A DNA stretch of 42,456 bases, taken from assembly GCA_028689495.1 (NCBI GenBank), contig JAQTWB010000020.1, forward strand, positions 1 to 42,456, in the 5' to 3' direction. The translations under genes and the position numbers were made by a program. Origin of the DNA: a bacterium (GTDB lineage: Bacteria; Bdellovibrionota_C; UBA2361; SZUA-149; JAQTWB01). Within the stretch, counting starts at the first letter, position 1. Each line of letters opens with the position of its first letter. Positions 1 through 7,800 of the stretch are shown one piece after another. The notes under the pieces are model-generated. The model saw nothing but the letters and a program-made list of their open reading frames with translations. It was not told the DNA's origin and did not search any database.

Positions 1-35
1 TCTGTTCCAGTATAAATATCGCATTGGAGGTTCCA

Positions 36-644
36 GTGAAAAAGTTGATCCTTGTATCTTTGTCGCTGGCTTGCTTGATCGCAAGTCCAGTTTCCGCGAC
101 CAGTATCGAAATCGTTGATTTTGATGCCGGCCACACTTTTCTTAATTTTGATGAGCTCGCAAATGGCGAAGCAATCACCAATCAGTACGCCGCGTTAGGT
201 GCACTTGTCTCTGGTACTTTGGGTGACGAAGGGACAGGCGCAGCCAGCACTGTTTATGCCTACAGCCTGGGCTTGGGTACTTCTAATCCGAATTACATCG
301 GGCAAGAGCATAACACTTGGGATGGCAGTGTGATTTTTGATTTCTTCGGCCTCAACGTGACCCAGTTTGGTGGAGTCATCGTTGATTCTGCTTCCAACTG
401 GCTGAGCGTTTACGACACCAACAATCAGTTGATTGAGACAGTTCTGGCAAACGGAACGGTTTACGATTTTGTTGGTATTGACACAGGCTCAACTCCAATC
501 GGCCGAGCGATCTTCTCTGGAGATTTCTATGCCATTGACGATGTTCGTTTTAACGGAAGCCCTGTTCCTGAACCAGCTACAATGGGCTTGCTGGGTCTTG
601 GTCTGGCTGCTGCTGGTCTGAAGAGAAAGTCACGTAAGGCTTAA
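36..644 (+). CDS. PEP-CTERM sorting domain protein
   Basis: Secreted protein of about 202 residues. The N-terminus (MKKLILVSLSLACLIASPVSA) is a classic signal peptide with a likely cut after VSA. The C-terminus has the exosortase recognition motif VPEPAT, then a hydrophobic stretch (MGLLGLGLAAAGL) and a basic tail (KRKSRKA). In this family the motif is cut by exosortase EpsH/XrtA at the inner membrane and the protein goes to the cell surface or exopolysaccharide matrix. I start it at GTG 36, which has GGAGG five bases upstream; a TTG at 24 is in frame but lies before that site. The middle part (FDELANGEAITNQYAALG and after) resembles the beta-rich ligand-like folds common in PEP-CTERM proteins, but I cannot name the ligand. 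No exosortase gene is in the window. Confidence 0.9.
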   Translation: MKKLILVSLSLACLIASPVSATSIEIVDFDAGHTFLNFDELANGEAITNQYAALGALVSGTLGDEGTGAASTVYAYSLGLGTSNPNYIGQEHNTWDGSVIFDFFGLNVTQFGGVIVDSASNWLSVYDTNNQLIETVLANGTVYDFVGIDTGSTPIGRAIFSGDFYAIDDVRFNGSPVPEPATMGLLGLGLAAAGLKRKSRKA

Positions 645-655
645 CTCTAAAATCG

Positions 656-701
656 CACGTAAGTTCGCCGGTTAAACAAGTTTTATCCGAGGACTTACGT
701 G
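656..701. terminator. Inverted repeat between convergent genes, possible terminator
   Basis: Nine-base perfect arms CACGTAAGT (656-664) and ACTTACGTG (693-701), followed by TTTCTTCT on the plus strand. The loop is long (28 bases), so this is a weak terminator candidate for the PEP-CTERM gene. It sits between that gene and the converging dCMP deaminase gene. Confidence 0.35.
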
Positions 702-781
702 TTTCTTCTAGCGCGCCACATAAGCCCATCCTGTCCTCCCGCGCACACCATCTCAAACTTTTAATTTCACAGTCGGATTTC

Positions 782-1294
782 TCAAGCGTTTAGCTTGGTG
801 ACTTTATTCATCGCCCAATCGGCACGAGGGTCGGGAATATCTATATTTGTTACCTCACCAGGGAAAGAGCCGAGCAGTGAATCGTATTGGGATTTGAGCA
901 GTGCCTGGTTCGGTACCCAGTCGTGGAGGAAAAAGATGCTTTCGATTTTCACCTGACGCATAGCCTTGCTACAGTTAAAGCATGGTTTCAGGGTTGTATA
1001 CATGGATGCGCCCTCAAGAGCTATTCCCAGTCGAGCGGCAGTAAGAATTGCATTCTGCTCGGCATGAACACAGACACAAACATCATAGCCGGATCCCGCT
1101 GGATATTCTTCCGGGTTGGCGCAGCGGTGGCAGCCGCCATCAAGGCAGTTTGGCATGCCTTCAACAGTGCCGTTATAGCCAGTAGAGACAATTCTGTTGT
1201 CGCGGACAATTACGGCGCCGACTCGTCGCCCTTTGCAGTTGGCGCGTTCCCTCACGGCAAGAGCAATATTCATGTAATAGTCGTTGTAATTCAT
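782..1294 (-). CDS. dCMP deaminase (ComEB-type)
   Basis: Zinc-dependent deoxycytidylate deaminase converting dCMP to dUMP, the precursor of dTMP; cytoplasmic. At 170 residues it has the usual family length. The catalytic zinc site is visible as H77-A78-E79 (Glu79 the proton shuttle) and the PCFNC motif with C105 and C108. A second cysteine/histidine cluster (CLDGGCHRC, then CVCVH) just before HAE is as in the ComEB/T4 dCMP deaminase branch, where it binds a structural zinc. The ATG at 1294 has AAAAGGAG about seven bases upstream, which supports this start. It is transcribed alone on the minus strand. Confidence 0.93.
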   Translation of the reverse strand: MNYNDYYMNIALAVRERANCKGRRVGAVIVRDNRIVSTGYNGTVEGMPNCLDGGCHRCANPEEYPAGSGYDVCVCVHAEQNAILTAARLGIALEGASMYTTLKPCFNCSKAMRQVKIESIFFLHDWVPNQALLKSQYDSLLGSFPGEVTNIDIPDPRADWAMNKVTKLNA

Positions 1295-1667
1295 GCAGTC
1301 TCCTTTTCTGCCCTTCGCGTAGATAATGGGAGTGTTGCGAAATTAACATCTCGCTAGGATTGACTACCGTCAATCCACTTTTTCGCATCTTCGACACGAA
1401 AAAGTCTCCCCTCTATGATTTTTTCTTTTGTAGGACCTTGCAGGCCCTACATCTACTGCGCTCGATATTCTTTTGAGCGCGCAGGCCTCCGGCTTTCGCC
1501 GTCTGCATTATGGGCGTGTTTTTCAACACGCCCATAATTGAAGTTGATAAGTATCATGACAGGCGTATTCTGCATCCAAATTCAGTAGGAGAAGCTATCG
1601 GGATAGGCTGTCATTGGCTTCCCTTGGAGATTGTGGACGGACCCTTTATTGTTGAGTTGGTAGTAGG
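1295..1667. other. Intergenic region with several hairpins
   Basis: This 373-base region contains no convincing gene. It holds a dCMP deaminase ribosome site at 1300-1307, a short palindromic stretch around 1430-1453 (TGTAGG ... CCCTACA), an imperfect repeat GCGCTC/GAGCGC near 1458-1482, and a perfect 13-bp hairpin at 1508-1537. It must also hold the diverging promoters of the deaminase and the thioredoxin-fold gene, but I see no strong -35/-10 pair. Confidence 0.6.
1508..1537. repeat. Perfect 13-bp hairpin with TTTC loop
   Basis: Arms TTATGGGCGTGTT and AACACGCCCATAA are fully complementary around a four-base loop. Neither side has a U-rich tail, so it is not a standard intrinsic terminator. 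It lies between divergent genes, where a terminator is not expected. It may be a mobile palindrome, a protein-binding site or an mRNA leader structure. Confidence 0.6.
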
Positions 1668-1673
1668 TTGGAT

Positions 1674-2204
1674 ATGGTCTTTTTAGAACAACAGTTTATT
1701 CAGCGTTTTTGGTTAATGACTGCAGGTGTCGGATTGCTGATTGCAGCTTGTGATAGTCATCGATCCGGTCATCAGAGTGCAATTACCGCAAGCGGTGGAG
1801 CAGATTCGTGCTTTCACTCGGCCGAGGGGGAAGAAGTGTGCATTGGCGACTACGAGGGAAGCTACCTTTGGGTTGATTATGGCGCCCCCTGGTGCTCGAC
1901 CTGCAAGAAGCAGTTGCCGGTTATGAAGCAGGTTGATAACAGGGCAGGTGATGAACTCGCATTTGCCACGGTGATGACCAGCGGCATGAAGGGTTATGGT
2001 TCTGTAGCCAGTGTGGCTGATACGAAGCAATGGGGGCAACGACGTGGTCTTGGGCCAGAGGATGTCTTGATTGCTGATAATCTTTCAGCCGAGACAGTGC
2101 CATTTCATGAATTGTATTCACCCGAGGGGAGAAAGATTTATAGCCATAGCGGGTTTCTTTCAGCAGGAGAAATTCAGCAGGTGATTAAGCGTATGGTTGA
2201 TTAG
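1674..2204 (+). CDS. Thioredoxin-fold lipoprotein (TlpA/ResA-like)
   Basis: Envelope thiol-disulfide protein of about 176 residues. A signal peptide ends in the lipobox LIAAC with lipidated Cys26. The next residue is Asp, which in Enterobacteria keeps lipoproteins in the inner membrane. The thioredoxin active site is in GAPWCSTCKKQLP, with C74 and C77. The sequence between lipobox and active site has two more cysteines (near residues 46 and 56) that could pair. I prefer ATG 1674 to the in-frame TTG at 1668; neither has a strong ribosome site. Such proteins reduce or form disulfides in exported targets such as cytochromes. No cytochrome maturation gene is adjacent, so the partner is unknown. 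It is followed by the cyclic-nucleotide-binding gene on the same strand. Confidence 0.82.
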   Translation: MVFLEQQFIQRFWLMTAGVGLLIAACDSHRSGHQSAITASGGADSCFHSAEGEEVCIGDYEGSYLWVDYGAPWCSTCKKQLPVMKQVDNRAGDELAFATVMTSGMKGYGSVASVADTKQWGQRRGLGPEDVLIADNLSAETVPFHELYSPEGRKIYSHSGFLSAGEIQQVIKRMVD

Positions 2205-2239
2205 CTGCCAAGAGTTAAGACCATTTTTTGAAGCGGTTT

Positions 2240-2749
2240 ATGAAATACATTACCTCATTGACTAATCTGATTCCTGAGCCTTGTAGCAAGGATGAAGTAG
2301 CGACGATGCTCGACAATATGCCTTGGGGGCAGGGGTTTGAGTGGGTGGATCTTCTCGATTTTGCGCATTATCTGCATCTTTATAAAGTAGCTCCCGACAC
2401 GGCAATTTTTTGTGAAGGCCACAAAGAGCCTTATATGGGTTTTGTTGTAAAGGGTGAGGCTCGCGTTGAGAAGAAGGACGATCATAGCAACGCTGTTATT
2501 ATTGCCAAGCTGGGAGCGGGAAAAACTTTTGGCGAGATGTCGCTGATCGATGGTCAACCCAGATCAGCTACTGTAGTGACAGTTTCACAGCTTGAATTTC
2601 TTGCATTGTTCCCAGATGAGTTTTCCGGGCTTTGTGAGCATAAGCCTCAGGCCGCTGTTAAGTTCATGATGGAGGTCGCCAGGCAGATGAGTGCCCGCTT
2701 GCGTCAGACGAGTGGCCGACTTGTCGACTTTCTGCCGCCGGAGAAGTGA
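2240..2749 (+). CDS. Cyclic nucleotide-binding domain protein, no output domain
   Basis: About 169 residues. Residues 40-130 form a cNMP-binding (Crp-type) beta-roll. The phosphate-binding cassette reads FGEMSLIDGQPRSAT (97-111), with the Glu99 and Arg108 that contact ribose and phosphate in CAP and PKA. No helix-turn-helix or other output domain follows, only a helical C-terminus (ARQMSARLRQTSGRL), so it is not a Crp-type transcription factor. It may act through a partner or as a small sensor. ATG 2240 is preferred over TTG 2228; both ribosome sites are weak. It lies 35 bases after the thioredoxin-fold gene and may be co-transcribed. The ligand cannot be told from sequence. Confidence 0.85.
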   Translation: MKYITSLTNLIPEPCSKDEVATMLDNMPWGQGFEWVDLLDFAHYLHLYKVAPDTAIFCEGHKEPYMGFVVKGEARVEKKDDHSNAVIIAKLGAGKTFGEMSLIDGQPRSATVVTVSQLEFLALFPDEFSGLCEHKPQAAVKFMMEVARQMSARLRQTSGRLVDFLPPEK

Positions 2750-2764
2750 AAACCGAGATTTGTT

Positions 2765-3058
2765 TTAGCTCCCCGCAAAACACTCCCCGGAAATCCTGCC
2801 GTGATTCCAGACTTGCACCACTTGGCTATTGTTTATTAGTAATAGCTGCGGAGATTCGTGTTTGACCTTATAAGTTTCCGAAACCCAGTTCGATATGGGT
2901 CTTTGTTCGATAACATCAATCCAGTAGATCGGCGTGTCGCTGTTCGCATTCCTTACAACATCGGCGGCTCGTGCCGAAACAGGGCAGGTTGTTGAATTTT
3001 TGAAAACAAAACAAGTCGATGGAAGACTCGTTTCCTTTATTCGAACAATATTATTCAT
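2765..3058 (-). CDS. ytxJ: Bacilliredoxin-like YtxJ/BrxC-family protein
   Basis: Thioredoxin-fold protein of 97 residues like Bacillus YtxJ (BrxC, DUF2847). In Firmicutes that family removes bacillithiol from S-bacillithiolated proteins. The single active Cys25 is in the motif STTCPVS, and the family block QRPISNWVSETYKVKHESPQ is well conserved. A longer frame open from 3112 is spurious at its 5' end. The start at ATG 3058 has GGAGAG about eight bases upstream and overlaps the stop of the DUF2959 gene by eight bases (ATGAATAA). The two genes are therefore translationally coupled. Whether the host makes bacillithiol or another thiol is unknown. Confidence 0.85.
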   Translation of the reverse strand: MNNIVRIKETSLPSTCFVFKNSTTCPVSARAADVVRNANSDTPIYWIDVIEQRPISNWVSETYKVKHESPQLLLINNSQVVQVWNHGRISGECFAGS

Positions 3059-3713
3059 TGTTGTTGCTCTCCAGAGTGCGAGTAAATTTTTCTGACTCCT
3101 TAATCGCAACATCCATTTCCTGGAGCAGCTGGGAAATGTTGGATTCCACGCTTTGCACTTCGTCCTTCAAGGAGGCGATGGCCCGGGCATTGAGGTTGTG
3201 TTTGAGGAAGAGAACTTGGTCGCGAAAAGAATCAAGAACTGGATTCATGCTTTCTTCGGCACGGCGCATCGCTTCAATCATTGGTCTGTAACGGGCTCTG
3301 GTACGGGTGAGCGTTGCTGTGCTCGTGCGCCTCAGGTTGGCGTTGCTATATTGGCCAATTTCGTCTTCCCATTCATCAAACAGGGCTTCGGCGACATTCT
3401 CCACTGAATCAATTCGATCACGAACTTCGTTTGCTTTATTCTCACTTTGTTCAAAGGATGCGGATAGAGTCGCATATTTGTCGGCGATATCACCACCGTC
3501 GAAATAAACGATTGAGCTGAATTGCTCGAGAGCTGATTTGAACTCTTCTTTTGCCTCCTTTTGTGATTGGCGGGCAGAAGATACGCGGCTTTGCAGTAGA
3601 TCGCGCTTGTGGTAGCCGAATTTTTCAACTGTGGCGAAATAAACTGAACTGCAGCCGGAAGAAACGACCAGGAGGAAGAAAAGGGAAGACAGTATGAGTA
3701 ATTTCCGGTCCAT
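3051..3713 (-). CDS. DUF2959 family lipoprotein
   Basis: Envelope lipoprotein of 220 residues. A short signal peptide ends at VVSSGC, a slightly degenerate lipobox with Cys21. The family signature YFATVEKFGYHKRDLL follows directly. The rest is almost entirely charged helix, with heptad-like stretches at about 46-115 and 165-210 that look coiled-coil. DUF2959 proteins are common in Gram-negative marine bacteria and have no established function. The gene is first in a two-gene unit and overlaps the bacilliredoxin-like gene by eight bases. Confidence 0.85.
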   Translation of the reverse strand: MDRKLLILSSLFFLLVVSSGCSSVYFATVEKFGYHKRDLLQSRVSSARQSQKEAKEEFKSALEQFSSIVYFDGGDIADKYATLSASFEQSENKANEVRDRIDSVENVAEALFDEWEDEIGQYSNANLRRTSTATLTRTRARYRPMIEAMRRAEESMNPVLDSFRDQVLFLKHNLNARAIASLKDEVQSVESNISQLLQEMDVAIKESEKFTRTLESNNNE

Positions 3714-3840
3714 AGCGAAACCTCATTTGGTTGAAAGAAGAATTATGAAATAGCGATGTGACGATAGCACTCGAAAATTATGCTTGCAATTGAAACTCAT
3801 GAGTGTATGCCGATAGTCGGCGACATCCTTTTAATTGAAG
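3714..3840. promoter_or_regulatory. Upstream region of the DUF2959-ytxJ unit
   Basis: This 127-base A+T-rich stretch precedes the DUF2959 gene on the minus strand and must carry its promoter. I see no clear consensus boxes. It ends where the tandem repeat array begins at 3841. Confidence 0.3.
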
Positions 3841-4281
3841 TTTTGCGCCCCTTCGTTGGATGTGTAAGTTCACGACTGAAACGGCATTACCCATAAATTC
3901 CAGGAAGCCTGCGGAAGAGCGCAGTGGGGCAGTGGAGCTCCAGCTCCGCTGCAAAAATCATGGATATTATCTACCGCGCCGAGCTGGAGCTCGGCACGCC
4001 CGCAACAGCAAGTTCAAGCCACACCTTTCAGTTGCAGTTTTGCGCCCCTTCGTTGGATGTGTAAGTTCACGACTGAAACGGCATTACCCATAAATTCCAG
4101 GAAGCCTGCGGAAGAGCGCAGTGGGGCAGTGGAGCTCCAGCTCCGCTGCAAAAATCATGGATATTATCTACCGCGCCGAGCTGGAGCTCGGCACGCCCGC
4201 AACAGCAAGTTCAAGCCACACCTTTCAGTTGCAGTTTTGCGCCCCTTTGTTGGATGCGCAAGTTCACGACTGAAACGGCAC
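3841..4281. repeat. Tandem array of a 197-bp intergenic repeat
   Basis: Unit 1 runs 3841-4037 and unit 2 runs 4038-4234; they are essentially identical. A third partial unit (4235-4281, about 47 bases) carries a few changes. Each unit has a long inverted repeat: GAGCTCCAGCTC (3935-3946; 4132-4143) pairs with GAGCTGGAGCTC (3981-3992; 4178-4189), with flanking GC-rich bases extending the stem. Related copies occur at 25.4, 26.4 and 36.4 kb, so this is a dispersed family that has been duplicated here. Short open frames inside each unit begin with the same residues only because the DNA is duplicated; I do not consider them genes. Confidence 0.92.
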
Positions 4282-4305
4282 CGCCTCTCCGAATTTTTTC
4301 GTTTT

Positions 4306-5196
4306 TCAGATTGTATGCAGCATGGCAATGCTTAGCATTAAGCAGATGATATAGATGACCTGCATAGTGGTCAGCTTCTCTTTGTGGATGAACCAGGCCA
4401 GCAGGCAATTAAAAGCGATATTTGAACTTAGCACTGCCGTGGCGATTCCGGCATTGCCAAGTTTAAGGCTGAAGTTGGAAAGAGGGGTTCCGAGAAGCGT
4501 GGGTGAGCTATAGATCATGACGCGGAAGATATCTTTTGGAGAAATGCGGCGAATGAACTCTCTTCCTGTTATCAGGTGTCGCAGCAGGAGGAAAAATAAA
4601 CCACAAAGCCCAACGCCCAGCTCGAGCATATAGGCAATCACGAATGGATGGGCGCTTCGGCTCGCTATCGCCAGAAAAACAAACATCACTGCGTAGAGAA
4701 CACCGGTTCTTGAAGCATAGTTGCTGGCGAGTGAAACCGCGAACCTTGCTCCTGGGGGATGTTCAAAGTTCTGCCTATAATTTTGCGCTCTGCCTATTCT
4801 GATGACAAAAAAGATCACTGCCGCTACAAGCAGTAATTCTTCGCGGGCAAGATGCTCATCAAGGAAAATTAAACCAATTGAGATAGTGCCAATTGTTGAG
4901 ATACTGCGAACTGTTGCCGCAGCAATTCCAACTGATCCGAGGGCAATGGCCTTTATGTAATACATATTTCCAATCGCGCCGCAGATACAGGCAATCAGCA
5001 TATAAAGAAATACTTCACTTGAGGGGAGTCGTTGTTCAACTGGAGTTAAGAAGATAAGGGGCAGTCCACTTAGGCCGAGTATCAGTCCGCGATGCGTCGA
5101 GGCATCAAGCGCTGGGGTTCTGCGGTAGTAAAATGTCATCATATTGTTCTGCATGGCGTAACAAACTGCCGCAAGCAGGGCATAGATGATAAACAT
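4306..5196 (-). CDS. EamA/DMT-superfamily transporter
   Basis: Integral membrane protein of 296 residues with about ten hydrophobic segments in two halves, typical of drug/metabolite exporters of the EamA family. The first half contains AIGNMYYIKAIALGSVGIAAATVRSISTIGTI, matching the conserved fourth-helix region. The second half has LLGTPLSNFSLKLGNAGIATAVLSSNIAF in the equivalent place, as expected of the internal duplication. The substrate cannot be predicted. The start codon is 17 bases past the stop of the sigma-54 regulator gene on the same strand, so the two are probably one transcript and the regulator may control it. The gene ends 25 bases from the tandem repeat array. Confidence 0.85.
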   Translation of the reverse strand: MFIIYALLAAVCYAMQNNMMTFYYRRTPALDASTHRGLILGLSGLPLIFLTPVEQRLPSSEVFLYMLIACICGAIGNMYYIKAIALGSVGIAAATVRSISTIGTISIGLIFLDEHLAREELLLVAAVIFFVIRIGRAQNYRQNFEHPPGARFAVSLASNYASRTGVLYAVMFVFLAIASRSAHPFVIAYMLELGVGLCGLFFLLLRHLITGREFIRRISPKDIFRVMIYSSPTLLGTPLSNFSLKLGNAGIATAVLSSNIAFNCLLAWFIHKEKLTTMQVIYIICLMLSIAMLHTI

Positions 5197-5213
5197 TGGG
5201 TTCGACCTATTTG

Positions 5214-6602
5214 TTATGAGAGTAAATTATACCTGACCGCCAGGCGTCGAAGAGACGTTCTTTGGATCTGCAGTAAGCGCGCGGCTTCTGACTGGTTGCC
5301 TCGCGCATGTTTCAGAGCCTCGGCAATAGCCTGTTTTTCGGCATTTTGCATCCTCTCTCTCAAACTTCCACCTGTCGGTTGCGGTTTGGGCTTTATTGGA
5401 GTTTTGAGTTGAACATGCGAAGAGTTAATTATCTCACTTCCCAGATAATATGCTCTGGCGGCTGCGTTGGTTAACACCGCGTGTAATTCACGGATATTGC
5501 CAGGCCAGTTGTAAGAGGTCAGCTTTCCCAAGGCACTGTTTTCAAGACGCAGTACACGCCGGTTTTCTCTCTCGGCAATTTCGGCGAGAATGTTGCGAAC
5601 CAGAAGCGGGATATCCTCTCGGCGCTCGGTCAGGGCGGGGATGACAATTGTGTCGTGGGCGATACGATGGAAAAAATCCTCACGGAGTTTCCCGGATGCC
5701 AGGCTTTCTTCAATATTGCGGTTGCTTGCAGCAATCAGTCGGAAGTCGCTGTGCAATTCTTTTTTCCCGCCGAGTGGGCGAAAAACTTTTTCCTGCAGGA
5801 CATGTAGAACTCTTATCTGGGTTTCGAGCGGTAGCTCATCGACTTCATCAAGGAAAAGAGTCCCCCCGTCAGCTTCCTCGATAAGGCCACGACGCTTTTC
5901 CAGGGCGCCGGTAAATGCGCCGCGCTCGTGACCAAAAAGTTCGCTACTGACCAGATCTGGTGAACCGAAATTTGGTTGGTAGTGAATAAAGGGTGTGGCG
6001 GGGTTGTCTGAAGCGGAGTGAATTGCCCGAGCCAACAGACTTTTGCCGCAACCAGTGGCGCCAAGGATTAGCAGTGGCTGGCGGGTGGAGGCTGAAAATG
6101 CCGCCGAGTCAAGACAAGCCTCCATTGTTGGACTGGCGCTGAGAAGTCCAAGTCTTTTTCGATAGAGGTTGAGAGGCTCACTTTTTAATGTCTGCGAGAG
6201 CTGTTGAGCCAGGCGCGATTGCTGTAGCGCATCTTTTATCAAATAGTAGATATGGTCGTATGATGCAGGCTTTGTCACGAAGCTGCCAGCTCCACGTCGC
6301 AGAGCTTCAATACCCCACGTGCTGTCGCTATGGCCGGTAAGGACAATAGTGCGTATTTCGGAACTGACTTCAATGAGGGATGTGAGGAGAGAAAGGCCAG
6401 ATTCCGGTCCCACCGTCGGGTCTATTTCCAGATCGATTACTGCAACAGAGGCATTTTTTTGGCGAGCGAGTTTGAGTGCATCGTCGGTGTTATCTGCAGT
6501 GAGTATTGAAACTTCGGTCAGGCGTCTTTTTATCGCACTGCTTAATCCTCTCAGCAGCGCGTTGTCGTCGTCGACAAAAAGAACAGCATCGGCAGATGGC
6601 AT
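5214..6602 (-). CDS. NtrC-family sigma-54-dependent response regulator
   Basis: A 462-residue activator with all three modules. The receiver (1-125) has the acidic pocket D11-D13, phosphoacceptor D57 in AVIDLEID, T89 in VLTGHSD and K111 in VTKPAS. The AAA+ domain (150-385) has Walker A GATGCGKS (181-188), the sigma-54 contact loop GAFTGA (228-233), Walker B GTLFLDEV (248-255) and the LREDFFHRI arginine region (306-314). A Fis-type helix-turn-helix is at 420-462 (GNQSEAARLLQIQRTSLRR). It should open promoters bound by sigma-54 RNA polymerase when phosphorylated. No histidine kinase is adjacent, so it is an orphan here. It lies between the glycoside-hydrolase-like lipoprotein and the EamA transporter. 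Confidence 0.95.
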   Translation of the reverse strand: MPSADAVLFVDDDNALLRGLSSAIKRRLTEVSILTADNTDDALKLARQKNASVAVIDLEIDPTVGPESGLSLLTSLIEVSSEIRTIVLTGHSDSTWGIEALRRGAGSFVTKPASYDHIYYLIKDALQQSRLAQQLSQTLKSEPLNLYRKRLGLLSASPTMEACLDSAAFSASTRQPLLILGATGCGKSLLARAIHSASDNPATPFIHYQPNFGSPDLVSSELFGHERGAFTGALEKRRGLIEEADGGTLFLDEVDELPLETQIRVLHVLQEKVFRPLGGKKELHSDFRLIAASNRNIEESLASGKLREDFFHRIAHDTIVIPALTERREDIPLLVRNILAEIAERENRRVLRLENSALGKLTSYNWPGNIRELHAVLTNAAARAYYLGSEIINSSHVQLKTPIKPKPQPTGGSLRERMQNAEKQAIAEALKHARGNQSEAARLLQIQRTSLRRLAVRYNLLS

Positions 6603-6634
6603 GGTTGGCGGGATATTTTATGAGCAGTGCAAGC

Positions 6635-6663
6635 TGGCAGTGGGAAACATGTTCCCACTGCCA
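6635..6663. repeat. Perfect 12-bp hairpin between lipoprotein and regulator genes
   Basis: Arms TGGCAGTGGGAA (6635-6646) and TTCCCACTGCCA (6652-6663) are fully complementary around a five-base loop. It lies in the 70-base gap between the glycoside-hydrolase-like gene and the regulator gene. Read in the direction of transcription (minus) no U-run follows, so it may attenuate or stabilise the mRNA rather than terminate it. Confidence 0.6.
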
Positions 6664-6672
6664 TAAATCAAC

Positions 6673-7701
6673 TTATTTGTGGTCTCTCAAATAAACATAG
6701 AGGTCCGAGACCGGCTGGCCGGGATCATTGGTGCGCAGGCCAAAGTTGGAAGCCAGAGGGGAAGGAGATGCGTATTCGTAATAATAAATGCGGTCGATGC
6801 TACTTATCTCTCTTCTCAGGAATGGCCAGGCTGTTTCGACGTAGGCCAGTTGCTGGTCGGGCATTTGTTGTCCGCTCTCGGTAATCCACGTTGGTCGCGG
6901 AATTGCGTTGAGCAGGTTTTTTACGCCATTGTCTTTGATGACGTTTTCGTACTGTTCGCCATAATAATGAATATTCCAGACATCAACGAGGTTGACAGCT
7001 CCGAGTTCCAGAAGCGCCTGGTTGTAATTAACCCGCAGTGGGTGTTCCTGGTTAATCGCTCTGGTTGCGGCAACAACAATCAGACTCGATGGGTCGGTTG
7101 CCCGGATAACGCCTGATGAGAGACTGAGCAGCTCAAAGTAGTTTGCCGGATCGGTCAGCCCAAGAACGGAGTCGCTGGCCAAAGTGATATCATCAGGTTC
7201 GTTCCAGACTTCCCAGCCAACGATTCCCGGGACGTTTTTATAGCGATTAAGAACGGGTCTCAGCCATTTTTCTACCCAGGTCAGACGGGGATTGCCGGCA
7301 ACCCAGTTCGAGGAGTTTGACATCCAGTCTGGTGTGTGGACGAGAACTGGAAGCACGTCGACACCGGCCGGAATGTTGTTGAGAATATTGTCATAGAAAG
7401 AAAAATTTGGAGCCGACTTTGGTGAACTCTGAACGTCATTGGTCCAGGCGAGTAGCACGCGAATGTGTTTGATGCCGAGATTGTTTTTAATGTCGGAGTA
7501 CTGTGTGGCGATACCGCCAAATTGACTGTCGACGAAAAAGTTATTTACTCCAACTCGTGAGGTATCGATAGTTTCCCGCTTTGGTGGATCCAATGCCAGG
7601 TCGATCAGGCGTCTTTGCTCCGAATCACAGGCGGCTAGTGTTATCAGACAGAGAGCTAACACGGTTATTCGTCGGGTTAAGTTATGAGCGTATGAAGTCA
7701 T
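6673..7701 (-). CDS. Clan GH-A glycoside-hydrolase-like lipoprotein
   Basis: Envelope lipoprotein of about 342 residues. The signal peptide ends at LITLAAC followed by Asp, an inner-membrane-type sorting signal in Enterobacteria. The rest looks like a TIM-barrel glycosidase of clan GH-A (GH39/GH5-like). The acid/base Glu is in GWEVWNEP (Glu172 counted from the upstream ATG) and a likely nucleophile Glu in TWITESGQQ (Glu279). IRVLLAW and DVWNIHYYG correspond to other barrel strands. Substrate is unknown; an exopolysaccharide or cell-wall glycan would fit its location. An upstream ATG at 7713 is in frame; neither start has a strong ribosome site, and I slightly prefer ATG 7701. It lies in a minus-strand run behind the unknown protein and PpiD-like genes. 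Confidence 0.82.
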   Translation of the reverse strand: MTSYAHNLTRRITVLALCLITLAACDSEQRRLIDLALDPPKRETIDTSRVGVNNFFVDSQFGGIATQYSDIKNNLGIKHIRVLLAWTNDVQSSPKSAPNFSFYDNILNNIPAGVDVLPVLVHTPDWMSNSSNWVAGNPRLTWVEKWLRPVLNRYKNVPGIVGWEVWNEPDDITLASDSVLGLTDPANYFELLSLSSGVIRATDPSSLIVVAATRAINQEHPLRVNYNQALLELGAVNLVDVWNIHYYGEQYENVIKDNGVKNLLNAIPRPTWITESGQQMPDQQLAYVETAWPFLRREISSIDRIYYYEYASPSPLASNFGLRTNDPGQPVSDLYVYLRDHK

Positions 7702-7800
7702 GAAACGTTCCATTTCAAGGGAGATGGTCTAAACCAGTCTCAAGTTAGTCGACGGGGTTGAAAACTCATCATAGTTTGCTGTTTTTGATTTCGGTCAAGG

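Noticed and set aside
3841-4281. Tandem units as a CRISPR array
   Set aside because: The units are 197 bases with no short repeat-spacer structure, only two and a part copies, and no cas genes nearby.
3860-4335. Two short reading frames starting with the same residues in the tandem repeat
   Set aside because: They lie within the 197-bp duplicated intergenic repeat and have identical sequence only for that reason. No ribosome site or homologue is apparent.
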